Assembly: GCA_964540135.1 (NCBI GenBank)
Contig: CAZILK010000003.1
Span: forward strand, 22,210-86,209
DNA length: 64,000 nucleotides
Source: CAZCAQ01 sp964540135
Lineage (GTDB): Bacteria > Patescibacteriota > WWE3 > UBA101185 > UBA10185
Direction of reading: 5' to 3'
The notes beneath the pieces were generated by a model. That model saw only the letters and a program-made list of their open reading frames with translations, was not told the DNA's origin and did no database searches. The first letter of the stretch is position 1. Every line of letters starts with the position of its first letter. Made by a program: the position numbers and the translations under genes. Positions 48,341-57,455 of the stretch are shown here, piece after piece.

Positions 48341-49357
48341 ATGGCAGATAACCTTGTTGATAAAATTAAAGATATTGAAAACCAGTTTGAGCTTGAGTTA
48401 TCTAAGGCTTTAGTATCGGGTAAGTTTGATGAGCTATATCTCTTAATGTTCTCCAAAAAAAACGGACTTATTTCCAATCTTATAAAAACAATACCTGCTC
48501 TTTCTCCCGAAGAAAAAAAGACATCCGGACCTATGATTAATGAGCTTCAAGAAAAAATTAAAACACGATTTGAGCTGACTAAAAAAGACTATTATAAAGC
48601 TCAGGTAAATGACCCCTTAATTGATATGTCCCTTCCCGGAAACGTATTACCAACAGGCAACCTTCACCCAACAACTTTAATAATACGTGAAATTAACAGC
48701 TTTTTTAGATACAAAGGATTCTCAATTTACGAGGGACCTGATATTGAAAGTTATGAATACAACTTTAAAAAATTAAATTTACCTCTGGGACATCCTGCCA
48801 CTGATCTGCAGGACACTTTATATATTAGTGAGCCAGATATTCTCCTTCGAACACATACCTCTTCAATTGAAGCAAGACTCTTAACAAACGAGAAACCTCC
48901 GATACGGGCTGCCTTTGCAGGAGCCTGCTTTCGAAACGAAACCGTAAACTCAACAAACAGTACTTTTTTCTTTCAATACCAAGGAGTATGTGTTGATAAA
49001 GGCATTTCTGTCGGGCATCTATTCTCAATACTTACAGATTTTCACAAATTTCTATTTGGCGATGATGTTGAACTTAGATTTAGATACAAATACTATCCAG
49101 AAGTATCTCCCGGTGTTGGGGTTGATATGAAATGCAGATTCTGTAGTGGAGACGGGTGTTCTGTGTGTAAATACAGAGGCTTTATAGAAGTTCTTGGCAG
49201 CGGCATGATTCATTACAATACTCTTAAACTTTGTGGAATTGATCCTGAAGTGTATACAGGTTTTGCCTTTGGAATTGGTCTTGATAGGCTAGTTATGCAA
49301 AAATATGCAATCAATGATATTAGAAAGTTATATGTACAAGGAATGGTCTACAACTAA
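48341..49357 (+). CDS. pheS: Phenylalanyl-tRNA synthetase alpha subunit
   Basis: Catalytic subunit of the heterotetrameric class II enzyme. The 338-residue protein has the N-terminal coiled-coil arm (about 1-90), LPTGNLHPTTLIIREINSFF, GPDIESYEYNFKKLNLPLGHPA, LLRTHTSSIEAR, CFRNETVNSTNSTFFFQYQG (motif 2) and GFAFGIGLDRLVM (motif 3). A CRFCSGDGCSVC cysteine cluster is placed before motif 3. Many PheS proteins have only part of this; here four cysteines in C-x2-C-x4-C-x2-C order could bind zinc. Its stop codon overlaps the pheT start by one base. Confidence 0.97.
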   Translation: MADNLVDKIKDIENQFELELSKALVSGKFDELYLLMFSKKNGLISNLIKTIPALSPEEKKTSGPMINELQEKIKTRFELTKKDYYKAQVNDPLIDMSLPGNVLPTGNLHPTTLIIREINSFFRYKGFSIYEGPDIESYEYNFKKLNLPLGHPATDLQDTLYISEPDILLRTHTSSIEARLLTNEKPPIRAAFAGACFRNETVNSTNSTFFFQYQGVCVDKGISVGHLFSILTDFHKFLFGDDVELRFRYKYYPEVSPGVGVDMKCRFCSGDGCSVCKYRGFIEVLGSGMIHYNTLKLCGIDPEVYTGFAFGIGLDRLVMQKYAINDIRKLYVQGMVYN

Positions 49358-51291
49358 TGAAAATACCTGTTGAGTGGTTATTACAATATATAAAAACAGA
49401 GAGAAGTTCAAAAGAGCTTGCGAGTGATTTTACAATGATAGGGCTTCTTCTTGATAAGCCTGTTACTAGTTATGAAGCTGATGGGTATAAGACTGATGTA
49501 CTTGATCTAGAACACAGAATGGATAGATCGGATTGGCTGTCAGTTCTTGGCTGTGCACGTGATCTTAGTGCCTATTTATCATTAGCACTTACTTACCCTG
49601 AGGTTTTAGAAACTAAACTTCTTGAAGCACGCGAAGAAGATAAAATTGCAATTAGTGTCGATTGTCCTGACCTTGTGAACCGATTTAACACACTTGTCTT
49701 TAAGAATATCAAAGTGAAACCGTCACCCCCTTGGTTGAAAAACAGACTTGAAAGTTACGGTATACCTTCAATTAACAATATTGTTGATATTACAAACTAC
49801 GTACTTGTTGAGTATGGACAGCCCATGCATGCGCAAGATATTTCAAAACTTAAGGCAAAAGAAATTCATATAAGACGAGCAAAAAACGGAGAAACATTAA
49901 CTACTTTTCTTGGTGAGAATCTTAAGCTTACCCCTGACAACTTCGTCTTAACACAGGCGGGCACTCCAACAGTACTTGGTGGAATAGTTGGAGGCATTGA
50001 TACAGGTGTTGATGAATCTACAACCTCAATAGTTCTTGACGCTGGAAACTACGATCAAGTAAATATTAGAAAGTCGTCACGCCAACTTAAAATTCAAAAT
50101 GAAACAGTGCTTCGATATGACAAGTTTTTACATCCTAAACTTACTGAAGTTGCTCTACAAAGAGCGGCTAAGCTTATTCTTGAGGTTGCAGGAGGAGAAG
50201 CCTTCTTTAACTATGACTACATAAGTCCAACAGCTAATTTAGAATGTAAGTCTCTAAACCTCACAAAAGCAAGACTTGACCTATTAGCAGGAGAAGATTT
50301 TGACTTCCAAAAAGCAGCAAATATTCTAATAGCTCTTGAGTACGTTGTAACAAAAGTTGATGAGAATATGCTTCATGTTGAAGTGCCTTACTTTAGAACT
50401 GATGTTGTTGTCGAAGACGATGTTGCTTCCGATATCCTAAGAATTAACGGCTACGACAAGATAAAACCTCAAAAGTTGACTGGTGAAATACCACCTGAGG
50501 TAACCCCACTTAGTGTAAAGTTTATAGATGAGCTTAAAAACACTTTAACTCAGATCGGTCTTAATGAATACATAACTGCACCAATGGTTAAATATTCAAA
50601 CAGACCAAATCAAATAAAGCTTGGCAACTCTGTTAATCAAGATCAAGATAGCTTGAGAACAAACCTATACGAAACACTTGAACCAATAATTCAAATTTAT
50701 GCGCAAAATGCTATCCACATAGTTGGTATTTTTGAAATAGGTAAGGCCTATAGCCAACAAGGAACACAATACCAAGACTTTTCTGAAGATACAGTTCTAC
50801 AGGTTGTAACTTATCCAAAAAACACACCTCTTAAAACAAGTTTGGACACAAAAACAATCCTCTCAACTTTAATGCACAAACTTGGAATAAGCTTTAGTGT
50901 TAACGGTAAAAACGAAATCTTACTAGACAATGTACCTGCCGGTGAAATTACTTATGATGGTTTTTCTCTCAAGATATCAAGTCTGATGGCTGCAGTTAAG
51001 AAAAACCTTGTCGTCAAAGACAGGGTTGAGAATTTTAAAACAAGAGAACTATCGTTAAGCATGGCAAGTGATGTACAACTTGGTGTTGCTATTACTGAGC
51101 TTAGAAAGAAATATCCTCAAATTGTAACGATAGAGGTCTTAGAGGAAAGCCTATTACAAGAGGGAAATACCAAGACTATAGGACTGAGGCTCTTTTTTGA
51201 AGAATCAACTGTAGACGCTAATAGTCTGGTCCATGCTATACTAATTGAGCTAAAACAGGTGTTTGGTATTGATAATAGGAATTTGGCTTAA
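49357..51291 (+). CDS. pheT: Phenylalanyl-tRNA synthetase beta subunit, short form
   Basis: Non-catalytic subunit for editing and tRNA binding. At 644 residues it is about 150 shorter than the usual ~800. The N-terminal B1 part (MKIPVEWLLQYIKT) passes directly into DVLDLEHRMDRSDWLSVLG, so the inserted EMAP/tRNA-binding domain is missing. The B3/B4 editing region (RFNTLVFKNIKVKPSPPWLKNRL; SINNIVDITNYVLVEYGQPMHA) and the C-terminal ferredoxin-fold anticodon-binding domain (VENFKTRELSLSMASDVQLG) are present. It is translated with pheS through a TAATG overlap. Confidence 0.95.
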   Translation: MKIPVEWLLQYIKTERSSKELASDFTMIGLLLDKPVTSYEADGYKTDVLDLEHRMDRSDWLSVLGCARDLSAYLSLALTYPEVLETKLLEAREEDKIAISVDCPDLVNRFNTLVFKNIKVKPSPPWLKNRLESYGIPSINNIVDITNYVLVEYGQPMHAQDISKLKAKEIHIRRAKNGETLTTFLGENLKLTPDNFVLTQAGTPTVLGGIVGGIDTGVDESTTSIVLDAGNYDQVNIRKSSRQLKIQNETVLRYDKFLHPKLTEVALQRAAKLILEVAGGEAFFNYDYISPTANLECKSLNLTKARLDLLAGEDFDFQKAANILIALEYVVTKVDENMLHVEVPYFRTDVVVEDDVASDILRINGYDKIKPQKLTGEIPPEVTPLSVKFIDELKNTLTQIGLNEYITAPMVKYSNRPNQIKLGNSVNQDQDSLRTNLYETLEPIIQIYAQNAIHIVGIFEIGKAYSQQGTQYQDFSEDTVLQVVTYPKNTPLKTSLDTKTILSTLMHKLGISFSVNGKNEILLDNVPAGEITYDGFSLKISSLMAAVKKNLVVKDRVENFKTRELSLSMASDVQLGVAITELRKKYPQIVTIEVLEESLLQEGNTKTIGLRLFFEESTVDANSLVHAILIELKQVFGIDNRNLA

Positions 51292-51393
51292 TTTTGATCT
51301 AATGTTATAATCCCATAGTAATTTAGAAGGAGGAAGCTGCCGATATTGTGCTTTCATACCGTTGAATAGGTAAGTTAGTGCTTTCTTGTTGTC
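51283..51393 (+). promoter_or_regulatory. Promoter and leader of the glycan operon
   Basis: TTGGCT (51283-51288) and TATAAT (51306-51311) are 17 nt apart. Transcription should begin near 51318, giving a leader of about 76 nt. Within it lies a strong Shine-Dalgarno sequence, AAGGAGG (51327-51333), with no long frame behind it. Only a 7-codon frame (TTG at 51346 to TAG at 51367) or a 5-codon frame (GTG at 51348) follows. GTGCTTTC occurs twice, 30 nt apart (51348 and 51378). Confidence 0.55.
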
Positions 51394-54300
51394 ATGGCAG
51401 CAAAAGATAGCATGAATGTTATAAGTAAAACTGGAGAAAAGGTGAATTTCCGTACCAGATTACGGGAGAAACTACGCGAAAAAGATGCCAAGCATTTTCA
51501 CAAAACCGATGACTCAAGCCTCCACAGTGGTTTAATCTACAAAGGAAAAGAATACGTAACACATACTAAACTTCACCACATGGACTCAGCAGTTTATGTT
51601 TTAAGACGTAATCAAAAGATTGGATTCTTAATAATAGGAACAATACTTATAGTAAGCTTGATCACAAACTTAGTTCTTACTCTTTCGGCAGTCCTTGCAG
51701 TATTAAGCATCATCTACTTTTTGGACACATTGTTCACTTTGTACCTTGTTCAAAAGAATCTTAACGCACCAGCTGAATTTGCATTTACAGACGAAGAACT
51801 CAACACCTTAAATGAAAATGACTTACCTGTATTTACAATTTTATGCCCCCTCTATAAAGAGGCTGGTGTTCTTGGCGACTTCATTAAAAACATGCAAAAG
51901 ATTGACTGGCCAACGACAAAGCTTGAGATACTGCTTCTGCTTGAAGAAAATGACTCTGAAACAATTGACCGCGCAAACCAATTAAAACTCCCGCATAACG
52001 TTAAAGTTATGGTTGTTCCACACTCAATGCCAAAGACCAAGCCAAAAGCGTGTAACTACGGACTTGCCCAGTGTACCGGTGAGTATGTTGTTATCTATGA
52101 CGCCGAGGATAAACCAGATCCAAAACAGCTTAAAAAAGCATTCCTTGCATTTAAGAACTCAAGCGAAAAAGTAGTATGTGTTCAAGCAAAACTTAACTAT
52201 TTTAACAGTGGGCAAAATTTACTAACTAAGTTTTTTACAGCAGAATATTCACTTTGGTTTGATGTTATTTTGCCAGGGTTTCAATCAATCAGTACCGTTA
52301 TCCCACTTGGCGGCACAAGTAACATTTTTAAAACAAGTGTTTTAAAAGCAATGCATGGGTGGGATCCCTTTAACGTAACTGAGGACTGTGATTTGGGAAT
52401 TAGACTTTTTAGAAACGGCTATCAAACAACAATTATTGATTCAGTAACTCTTGAAGAAGCAAACAGTAATGTTAAGAACTGGATAAGACAAAGATCACGC
52501 TGGATTAAAGGCTATTTCCAAACCTACCTAGTCCATATGCGAAATCCTACAAAGTTAGCAAGAAGAGGCAGGCATTTCTTTTTATTCCAACTAATAATCG
52601 GGATGAGGATTTCTTTTATTCTCATTAACCCAATTCTCTGGATTACAACAATCTCATATTTTGTATTTAACAGTTACGTTGGTGATTTTATAGAAAGTCT
52701 TTATCCCGCGCCGATTTACTACATGGCTGTAACATCCCTAGTTCTTGGTAACTTTGTATACCTTTATAACTATATGATCGGGCTTGCCAAAAGAGGTAAG
52801 TGGGAACTTATTAAGTATGTCTATTTTGTACCGTTCTACTGGCTATTAATGAGCTTTGCTGCAATCAAAGCTTTTAATCAATTAATTTTCAATCCTCACC
52901 ACTGGGAAAAGACTCACCACGGGCTTGTGAAGAGTAAAAAAGGCAAAGCAGTAGAAGTTAAAACTGACTTTTTAAAACCTGTTAAAAGAATTCTTCCCAG
53001 TAACAACTGGCGAATTGCTCTGGCACACTACAGCTTAAACACTTACATACTAGCTTTTGGAGCATTAGTAATTGCACTCCAAACCTCTTTCTTTTTTCTT
53101 AATACAAAGTACTCAAACCTTATAACTGGCCTGTGTTTTTTGGCTTTACTCACACTAAGCTTAATATTTCTCCTAAAAGCACTTTCAGAAGAAAAGAATA
53201 GATCTTTTAAGATTCTTATTTTTATTACAAATCTAATAAACAGCGCGCCAAAAGACTCCATTGCAACAATGACATATCTTACAGCGGGAGTTGTAGCAAA
53301 CTTTTTAAACTACGTATACAACGCCTATCTAACAAGACAGCTTAAAGTTGAAGATTTTGGGATCATAAGTCTTGCTGGTAGCTTCATCTTTATATCATCT
53401 ATTCCTCTCGCGGCACTAAGCGGGGCGGTTGTTAAGAAGGTAGCTTTTCATCTGGGCAAAGAGAAACTTGCTTTAGCGGGATTTTGGTTACATGTTAGAA
53501 AAAAAACATTTAATGCTAGCTTCGCGTTCACCGTTATCTGGCTTATAGCAACACCACTTTCAATGAAGTTTTTTAATGTTGAAACTCCTTTGCCATTTCT
53601 GTTAATTGCACCAATCTTTGTACTCAATGCTCTTACAGCCGTAGATATCGGCTATATTTCAGGGCTACTAAAATTCTACATACTCTCGCTTATGTTAATT
53701 GTTGAGGCTGTGAGTAAAATTGCCTTGACTTGGGTAATTTTAGAACTGGGATTTGTCGATTATATATATCTTGCTATCCCAGGTGCATTGTTTGCCTCCT
53801 TTATAGTGGGCTATTACTACGCTCTTAAGTATGCAAACGCAAAACACCACAGTGTCAGCCAAGATAAAATTGGCTTTCCATCTAAAAGCTTTGTATCGTT
53901 TATTATTTCAAGATTTGCCGTTGTTTCATTCATTACATTAGATTTACTCCTAGCCAAACACTACTTATCGTCTTTTGAAGCAGGAAGATATGCAATTATT
54001 GCGCTTGTTGGTAAAATGATATTTTTTGTAGGCTCAATAGTTGCTCAACCGCTGATTCCACTGGTTAGTAACAGGTTAGGGGGTTCAAGACAAGCTAACA
54101 AAACTTTTATTACAATCTTTGCGCTTTACTTTTTAGCAAGCTTTTCTATGTACTTACTTGTTGGCGCCTTTGGAGGCTTTACAGCACCACTACTTCTTGG
54201 TGATAAAGCCAGAAGCATAACACATCTTTTACCAATTTATGGTTTTGGCATCCTGTGTTTCGCACTCACAAGCTTTTTAATTACATATAAACAAGTGCAA

Positions 54301-55662
54301 GAAAAACATTTCTATGCCGGGGTAGGAGTAATTTTAACTGCTATTCAAGTAGTAACAGTATCACTGCTACATGAAAGTCTTACTGACTTTGTTAACGCTA
54401 TGACGATAGTTGGTGTAGTAGATTTTATAGTTTTATGCGCAGTCATGATATTTGAGAGACACGTAATAACAGTTGTTAAAAACATTGCTGACTTTTTTGA
54501 CATTCTTTCCGATAAAGTTGGACTTGATGAAGAAAATAAGAATTTAAGAATACTAATATTCAACTGGCGAGACACCAAGCACGTCTGGTCCGGAGGAGCT
54601 GAGGTCTACATACATGAAATTGCAAAACGGCTTGTAAATGAAGGGCACCAAGTAACAATAGTTTGTGGTAATGATCAGTTAAATAAGACTCATGAAGTAA
54701 TAGACGGAGTAAACATTGTCAGACACGGTGGATTTTATACCGTTTACATCTGGGCACCACTTTACTATTTAACTAAACTAAGAGGCAAATACGATGTCAT
54801 TATTGATTCAGAAAACGGAATACCGTTTTTCACACCACTGTTTGTTCGAAAACCGATTATTGGTGTAATACACCATGTTCACCAAGAAATAATAATTGAG
54901 CAGCTCGCAATCTCCTGGTATTTAAAACCTATTGCTTACCTTGCAAGACTGCTCGAAACTAAGTTAATGCCACTAGTGTATAGAAATGTTCAAATGATAA
55001 CAGTGTCTAACTCAACACTTCTAAGTATGAATAAAATTGGACTTGGGAAGAGAAAGAGTATTGAGATAGTGCATCCAGGGGTCGAACTTGAGAAGTTTAA
55101 ACCAGGCATAAAAACAGATCACCCATCAATTCTTTATTTAGGAAGAATAAAGCCGTACAAATCAATTGAAGTTGCGATCAATGCTGTAAATGAACTTATA
55201 TCAGATATACCTGATATTGAATTAAAAATTGCAGGCTTTGGAGAGCATCAAATTGAACTTGAAAAGTTAGTTTCAAGTCTTGATCTTGAGCAAAATGTAA
55301 CATTTACTGGTCATGTCACTGAAGACGAAAAAGTGAGCCTTATGGCAGAAGCATGGGCTTTTATATACCCATCACTTTGGGAAGGTTGGGGTATATCAGT
55401 TATTGAGGCGAGTGCAAGCGGAACTCCTGTTGTTGCATCAAATGTACCTGGACTTAGAGACTCGGTTAGTAATCCACATAGTGGCTACCTTGTTGAATAC
55501 GGGAACGTACATGGGTTTGCTGAAAAATTAAAAGTAATACTTACCAACAGTGACATTAGAAGTGCATTTGGTCGTGATGGCGTAGAATGGGCAAATAATT
55601 TTACCTGGGAAAAAAGCACAAAGAAGCTACTTGATATAATTAGAAAGGCTCAAAATGTTTAA
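51394..55662 (+). CDS. Giant fusion: GT2 glycan synthase - Wzx-like flippase - GT4 glycosyltransferase
   Basis: A 1422-residue protein with three enzymes in one chain. (1) A cellulose-synthase-like GT2: membrane segments at about 75-115, FTILCPLYKEAGVL (about 149), DAEDKPDPKQ (about 235), TEDCDLGIRLFRNGYQ and QRSRW (about 365), then further membrane segments to about 505. (2) From about 615 to 1020, a polysaccharide flippase of about twelve membrane segments, opening DSIATMTYLTAGVVANFLNY. (3) From about 1048, a GT4 enzyme with WSGGAEVYIHEIAKRL and EGWGISVIEASASGTPVVAS. Together they could make, flip and extend a surface glycan. An in-frame TAG at 51376 limits the start to the ATG at 51394 or 51409. 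The gene leads a cluster of overlapping glycan genes. Confidence 0.9.
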   Translation: MAAKDSMNVISKTGEKVNFRTRLREKLREKDAKHFHKTDDSSLHSGLIYKGKEYVTHTKLHHMDSAVYVLRRNQKIGFLIIGTILIVSLITNLVLTLSAVLAVLSIIYFLDTLFTLYLVQKNLNAPAEFAFTDEELNTLNENDLPVFTILCPLYKEAGVLGDFIKNMQKIDWPTTKLEILLLLEENDSETIDRANQLKLPHNVKVMVVPHSMPKTKPKACNYGLAQCTGEYVVIYDAEDKPDPKQLKKAFLAFKNSSEKVVCVQAKLNYFNSGQNLLTKFFTAEYSLWFDVILPGFQSISTVIPLGGTSNIFKTSVLKAMHGWDPFNVTEDCDLGIRLFRNGYQTTIIDSVTLEEANSNVKNWIRQRSRWIKGYFQTYLVHMRNPTKLARRGRHFFLFQLIIGMRISFILINPILWITTISYFVFNSYVGDFIESLYPAPIYYMAVTSLVLGNFVYLYNYMIGLAKRGKWELIKYVYFVPFYWLLMSFAAIKAFNQLIFNPHHWEKTHHGLVKSKKGKAVEVKTDFLKPVKRILPSNNWRIALAHYSLNTYILAFGALVIALQTSFFFLNTKYSNLITGLCFLALLTLSLIFLLKALSEEKNRSFKILIFITNLINSAPKDSIATMTYLTAGVVANFLNYVYNAYLTRQLKVEDFGIISLAGSFIFISSIPLAALSGAVVKKVAFHLGKEKLALAGFWLHVRKKTFNASFAFTVIWLIATPLSMKFFNVETPLPFLLIAPIFVLNALTAVDIGYISGLLKFYILSLMLIVEAVSKIALTWVILELGFVDYIYLAIPGALFASFIVGYYYALKYANAKHHSVSQDKIGFPSKSFVSFIISRFAVVSFITLDLLLAKHYLSSFEAGRYAIIALVGKMIFFVGSIVAQPLIPLVSNRLGGSRQANKTFITIFALYFLASFSMYLLVGAFGGFTAPLLLGDKARSITHLLPIYGFGILCFALTSFLITYKQVQEKHFYAGVGVILTAIQVVTVSLLHESLTDFVNAMTIVGVVDFIVLCAVMIFERHVITVVKNIADFFDILSDKVGLDEENKNLRILIFNWRDTKHVWSGGAEVYIHEIAKRLVNEGHQVTIVCGNDQLNKTHEVIDGVNIVRHGGFYTVYIWAPLYYLTKLRGKYDVIIDSENGIPFFTPLFVRKPIIGVIHHVHQEIIIEQLAISWYLKPIAYLARLLETKLMPLVYRNVQMITVSNSTLLSMNKIGLGKRKSIEIVHPGVELEKFKPGIKTDHPSILYLGRIKPYKSIEVAINAVNELISDIPDIELKIAGFGEHQIELEKLVSSLDLEQNVTFTGHVTEDEKVSLMAEAWAFIYPSLWEGWGISVIEASASGTPVVASNVPGLRDSVSNPHSGYLVEYGNVHGFAEKLKVILTNSDIRSAFGRDGVEWANNFTWEKSTKKLLDIIRKAQNV

Positions 55663-56560
55663 GATAACTGTCGGAATAGCAGCATTAAATGAAGAAGCAA
55701 ACATTAAGAATGTTATAACCAATGTCTTAGCGCAAGATTTTGGGGAGAACAAACTCATCGAAGTTATAGTAGTTTCGGATGGAAGTACCGATAAAACTGT
55801 TGAGGAAGTGCAATCTATTAAAAGTGACTTGATAAAACTAGTTGTACACACAACAAGAGCTGGCAAAATTACAAGATTTAATGAGATATTTAGTCTTGCG
55901 AGTGGTGATATTGTTATTAGTTTAGACGCTGATGTAACACCGGAAAACAATCACACTCTAAATGCTTTAGTACAAATGTTTAAGGAACCAGGGGTAGAGT
56001 ATGTAAGCGGAAGAGCTGTACCACTTAAGCCAAGAAACATGCTTGAACACAGCATCAATATAAGTCGTGAAACATGGGATGTCTTTCGAGATAAACTAAA
56101 AAATGGTAACAGTGTCTACTCATGTAACGGAAAATTTTACGGTATAACAAGTAAAGTTGCTAAGGACATTAAACTCCCGAGTAAAGGAACAGCAGAGCAA
56201 AGCTATATATATTTTTATTGTTTAAAACATGGATATGCTAATAGAGGATGTAAAGAAGCTAGAGTCATATATAGGTCTCCTAACTCAATAATAGACCACG
56301 TTAAGCAGATAGAGCGTTATAACAGTTCATATGAGATGGAATGGCGAGATGAATTCGGACCTATTGTTGAAAAAGAGCATGAAATCCCAAGCAAACTTAT
56401 GACTGAAGAGAAACTTAAAATGCTAATTAGACACCCAGTACTGTGTTTGTATCTTTACGGAGTAAATTTCTATGCTAAGAAAATTTATAAACCAAGTAAA
56501 ATTAGAGATCAAAATTGGGATATCCAAAGCTCAACAAAAGGTAAGGTAAATAATGATTAA
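55655..56560 (+). CDS. Family 2 glycosyltransferase
   Basis: A 301-residue GT-A enzyme opening KITVGIAALNEEANIKNVI. The donor-binding segment is IVVSDGSTDKT, and the metal-binding motif is ISLDADVTPE (about residue 95). A basic C-terminal helical region may touch the membrane. It overlaps the giant fusion by 8 nt (ATG inside its end) and the next GT2 by 8 nt. The next protein is a related GT2, probably a tandem duplicate with a different sugar choice. Donor and acceptor unknown. Confidence 0.87.
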   Translation: MFKITVGIAALNEEANIKNVITNVLAQDFGENKLIEVIVVSDGSTDKTVEEVQSIKSDLIKLVVHTTRAGKITRFNEIFSLASGDIVISLDADVTPENNHTLNALVQMFKEPGVEYVSGRAVPLKPRNMLEHSINISRETWDVFRDKLKNGNSVYSCNGKFYGITSKVAKDIKLPSKGTAEQSYIYFYCLKHGYANRGCKEARVIYRSPNSIIDHVKQIERYNSSYEMEWRDEFGPIVEKEHEIPSKLMTEEKLKMLIRHPVLCLYLYGVNFYAKKIYKPSKIRDQNWDIQSSTKGKVNND

Positions 56561-57455
56561 TAAAAAAACAGTAACAATAGGCATACCTGCATACAATGAA
56601 GAGGGCAATATTGCTTATATAATTAAGGACATTCTAGCTCAAAAAGAAAATGACTATACCCTCACTGAGATTATTATAGCGTCCGACGGCAGTTCTGACG
56701 AAACCTGCGACAAAGTCAGAGCTTTTGGTGACAAGCGAATCACGTTACTAGATTTTAAAGACAGGCAGGGACCGGCTGCAAGACAAAACTATATTATGGA
56801 AAAAGTAGACTCAGATATTTTAGTTATATTAAATGCTGATATTAAACTTGACGGAGATATGTTTATTAATAAGCTTATTCAGCCAATAATTCAAGGAAAC
56901 GATCTTGCAGCATCTAATATGCGATGTGTTAAAACATCCGGATTCTTTGAATCAATCATGGCGTACAGCATTGAATTTAAAAGTTATGTTTTCGAACATT
57001 ATAAAAATGGCATAAATGTATATACATGCAGAGGTGTAGCAAGAGCATTTTCAAAAGAGCTTTATAAAAAGTTTCAGTTCGGTCATTCCATAGGAGAGGA
57101 CGCACATTCATATTTTTATACAGTTTTTAATAACTTTAAATACGCTTTTGCCAAAGACGCGGTTTGCTATATCAAATGCGTATCTACCTATAAAGATAAT
57201 CTAAAGCAGAGTACCAGAAACTTTAACGGTATTAAGGCATTTGCTAAAAAATACGGATACTCCTATGTGAACTCAGAATATAAAATTGACCTAAAGTTTC
57301 TCATAAAAGGTTTTATTCTGTACTTAGTGAAAAATCCTATAAAGATGAGTTTGTACTGCTTGATTACAGCAAGCACTGTAGTAAGTAGTTTTTTTGTAAA
57401 AACTTCAGACACATGGTCTATTGCTGAGTCATCGAAAGTACTGGTGCAAGAATGA
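56553..57455 (+). CDS. Family 2 glycosyltransferase, tandem relative of the preceding gene
   Basis: A 300-residue GT-A enzyme opening TVTIGIPAYNEEGNIAYII. The donor motif is IIASDGSSDET, and the metal site is VILNADIKLDGD (about 90-101). The match in layout and length to the 55655 protein points to a duplication. Near the C-terminus a hydrophobic stretch (MSLYCLITASTVVSSFFV) may anchor it. It starts with an 8-nt overlap and ends with a 4-nt ATGA overlap into the deacetylase gene. Confidence 0.87.
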   Translation: MINKKTVTIGIPAYNEEGNIAYIIKDILAQKENDYTLTEIIIASDGSSDETCDKVRAFGDKRITLLDFKDRQGPAARQNYIMEKVDSDILVILNADIKLDGDMFINKLIQPIIQGNDLAASNMRCVKTSGFFESIMAYSIEFKSYVFEHYKNGINVYTCRGVARAFSKELYKKFQFGHSIGEDAHSYFYTVFNNFKYAFAKDAVCYIKCVSTYKDNLKQSTRNFNGIKAFAKKYGYSYVNSEYKIDLKFLIKGFILYLVKNPIKMSLYCLITASTVVSSFFVKTSDTWSIAESSKVLVQE

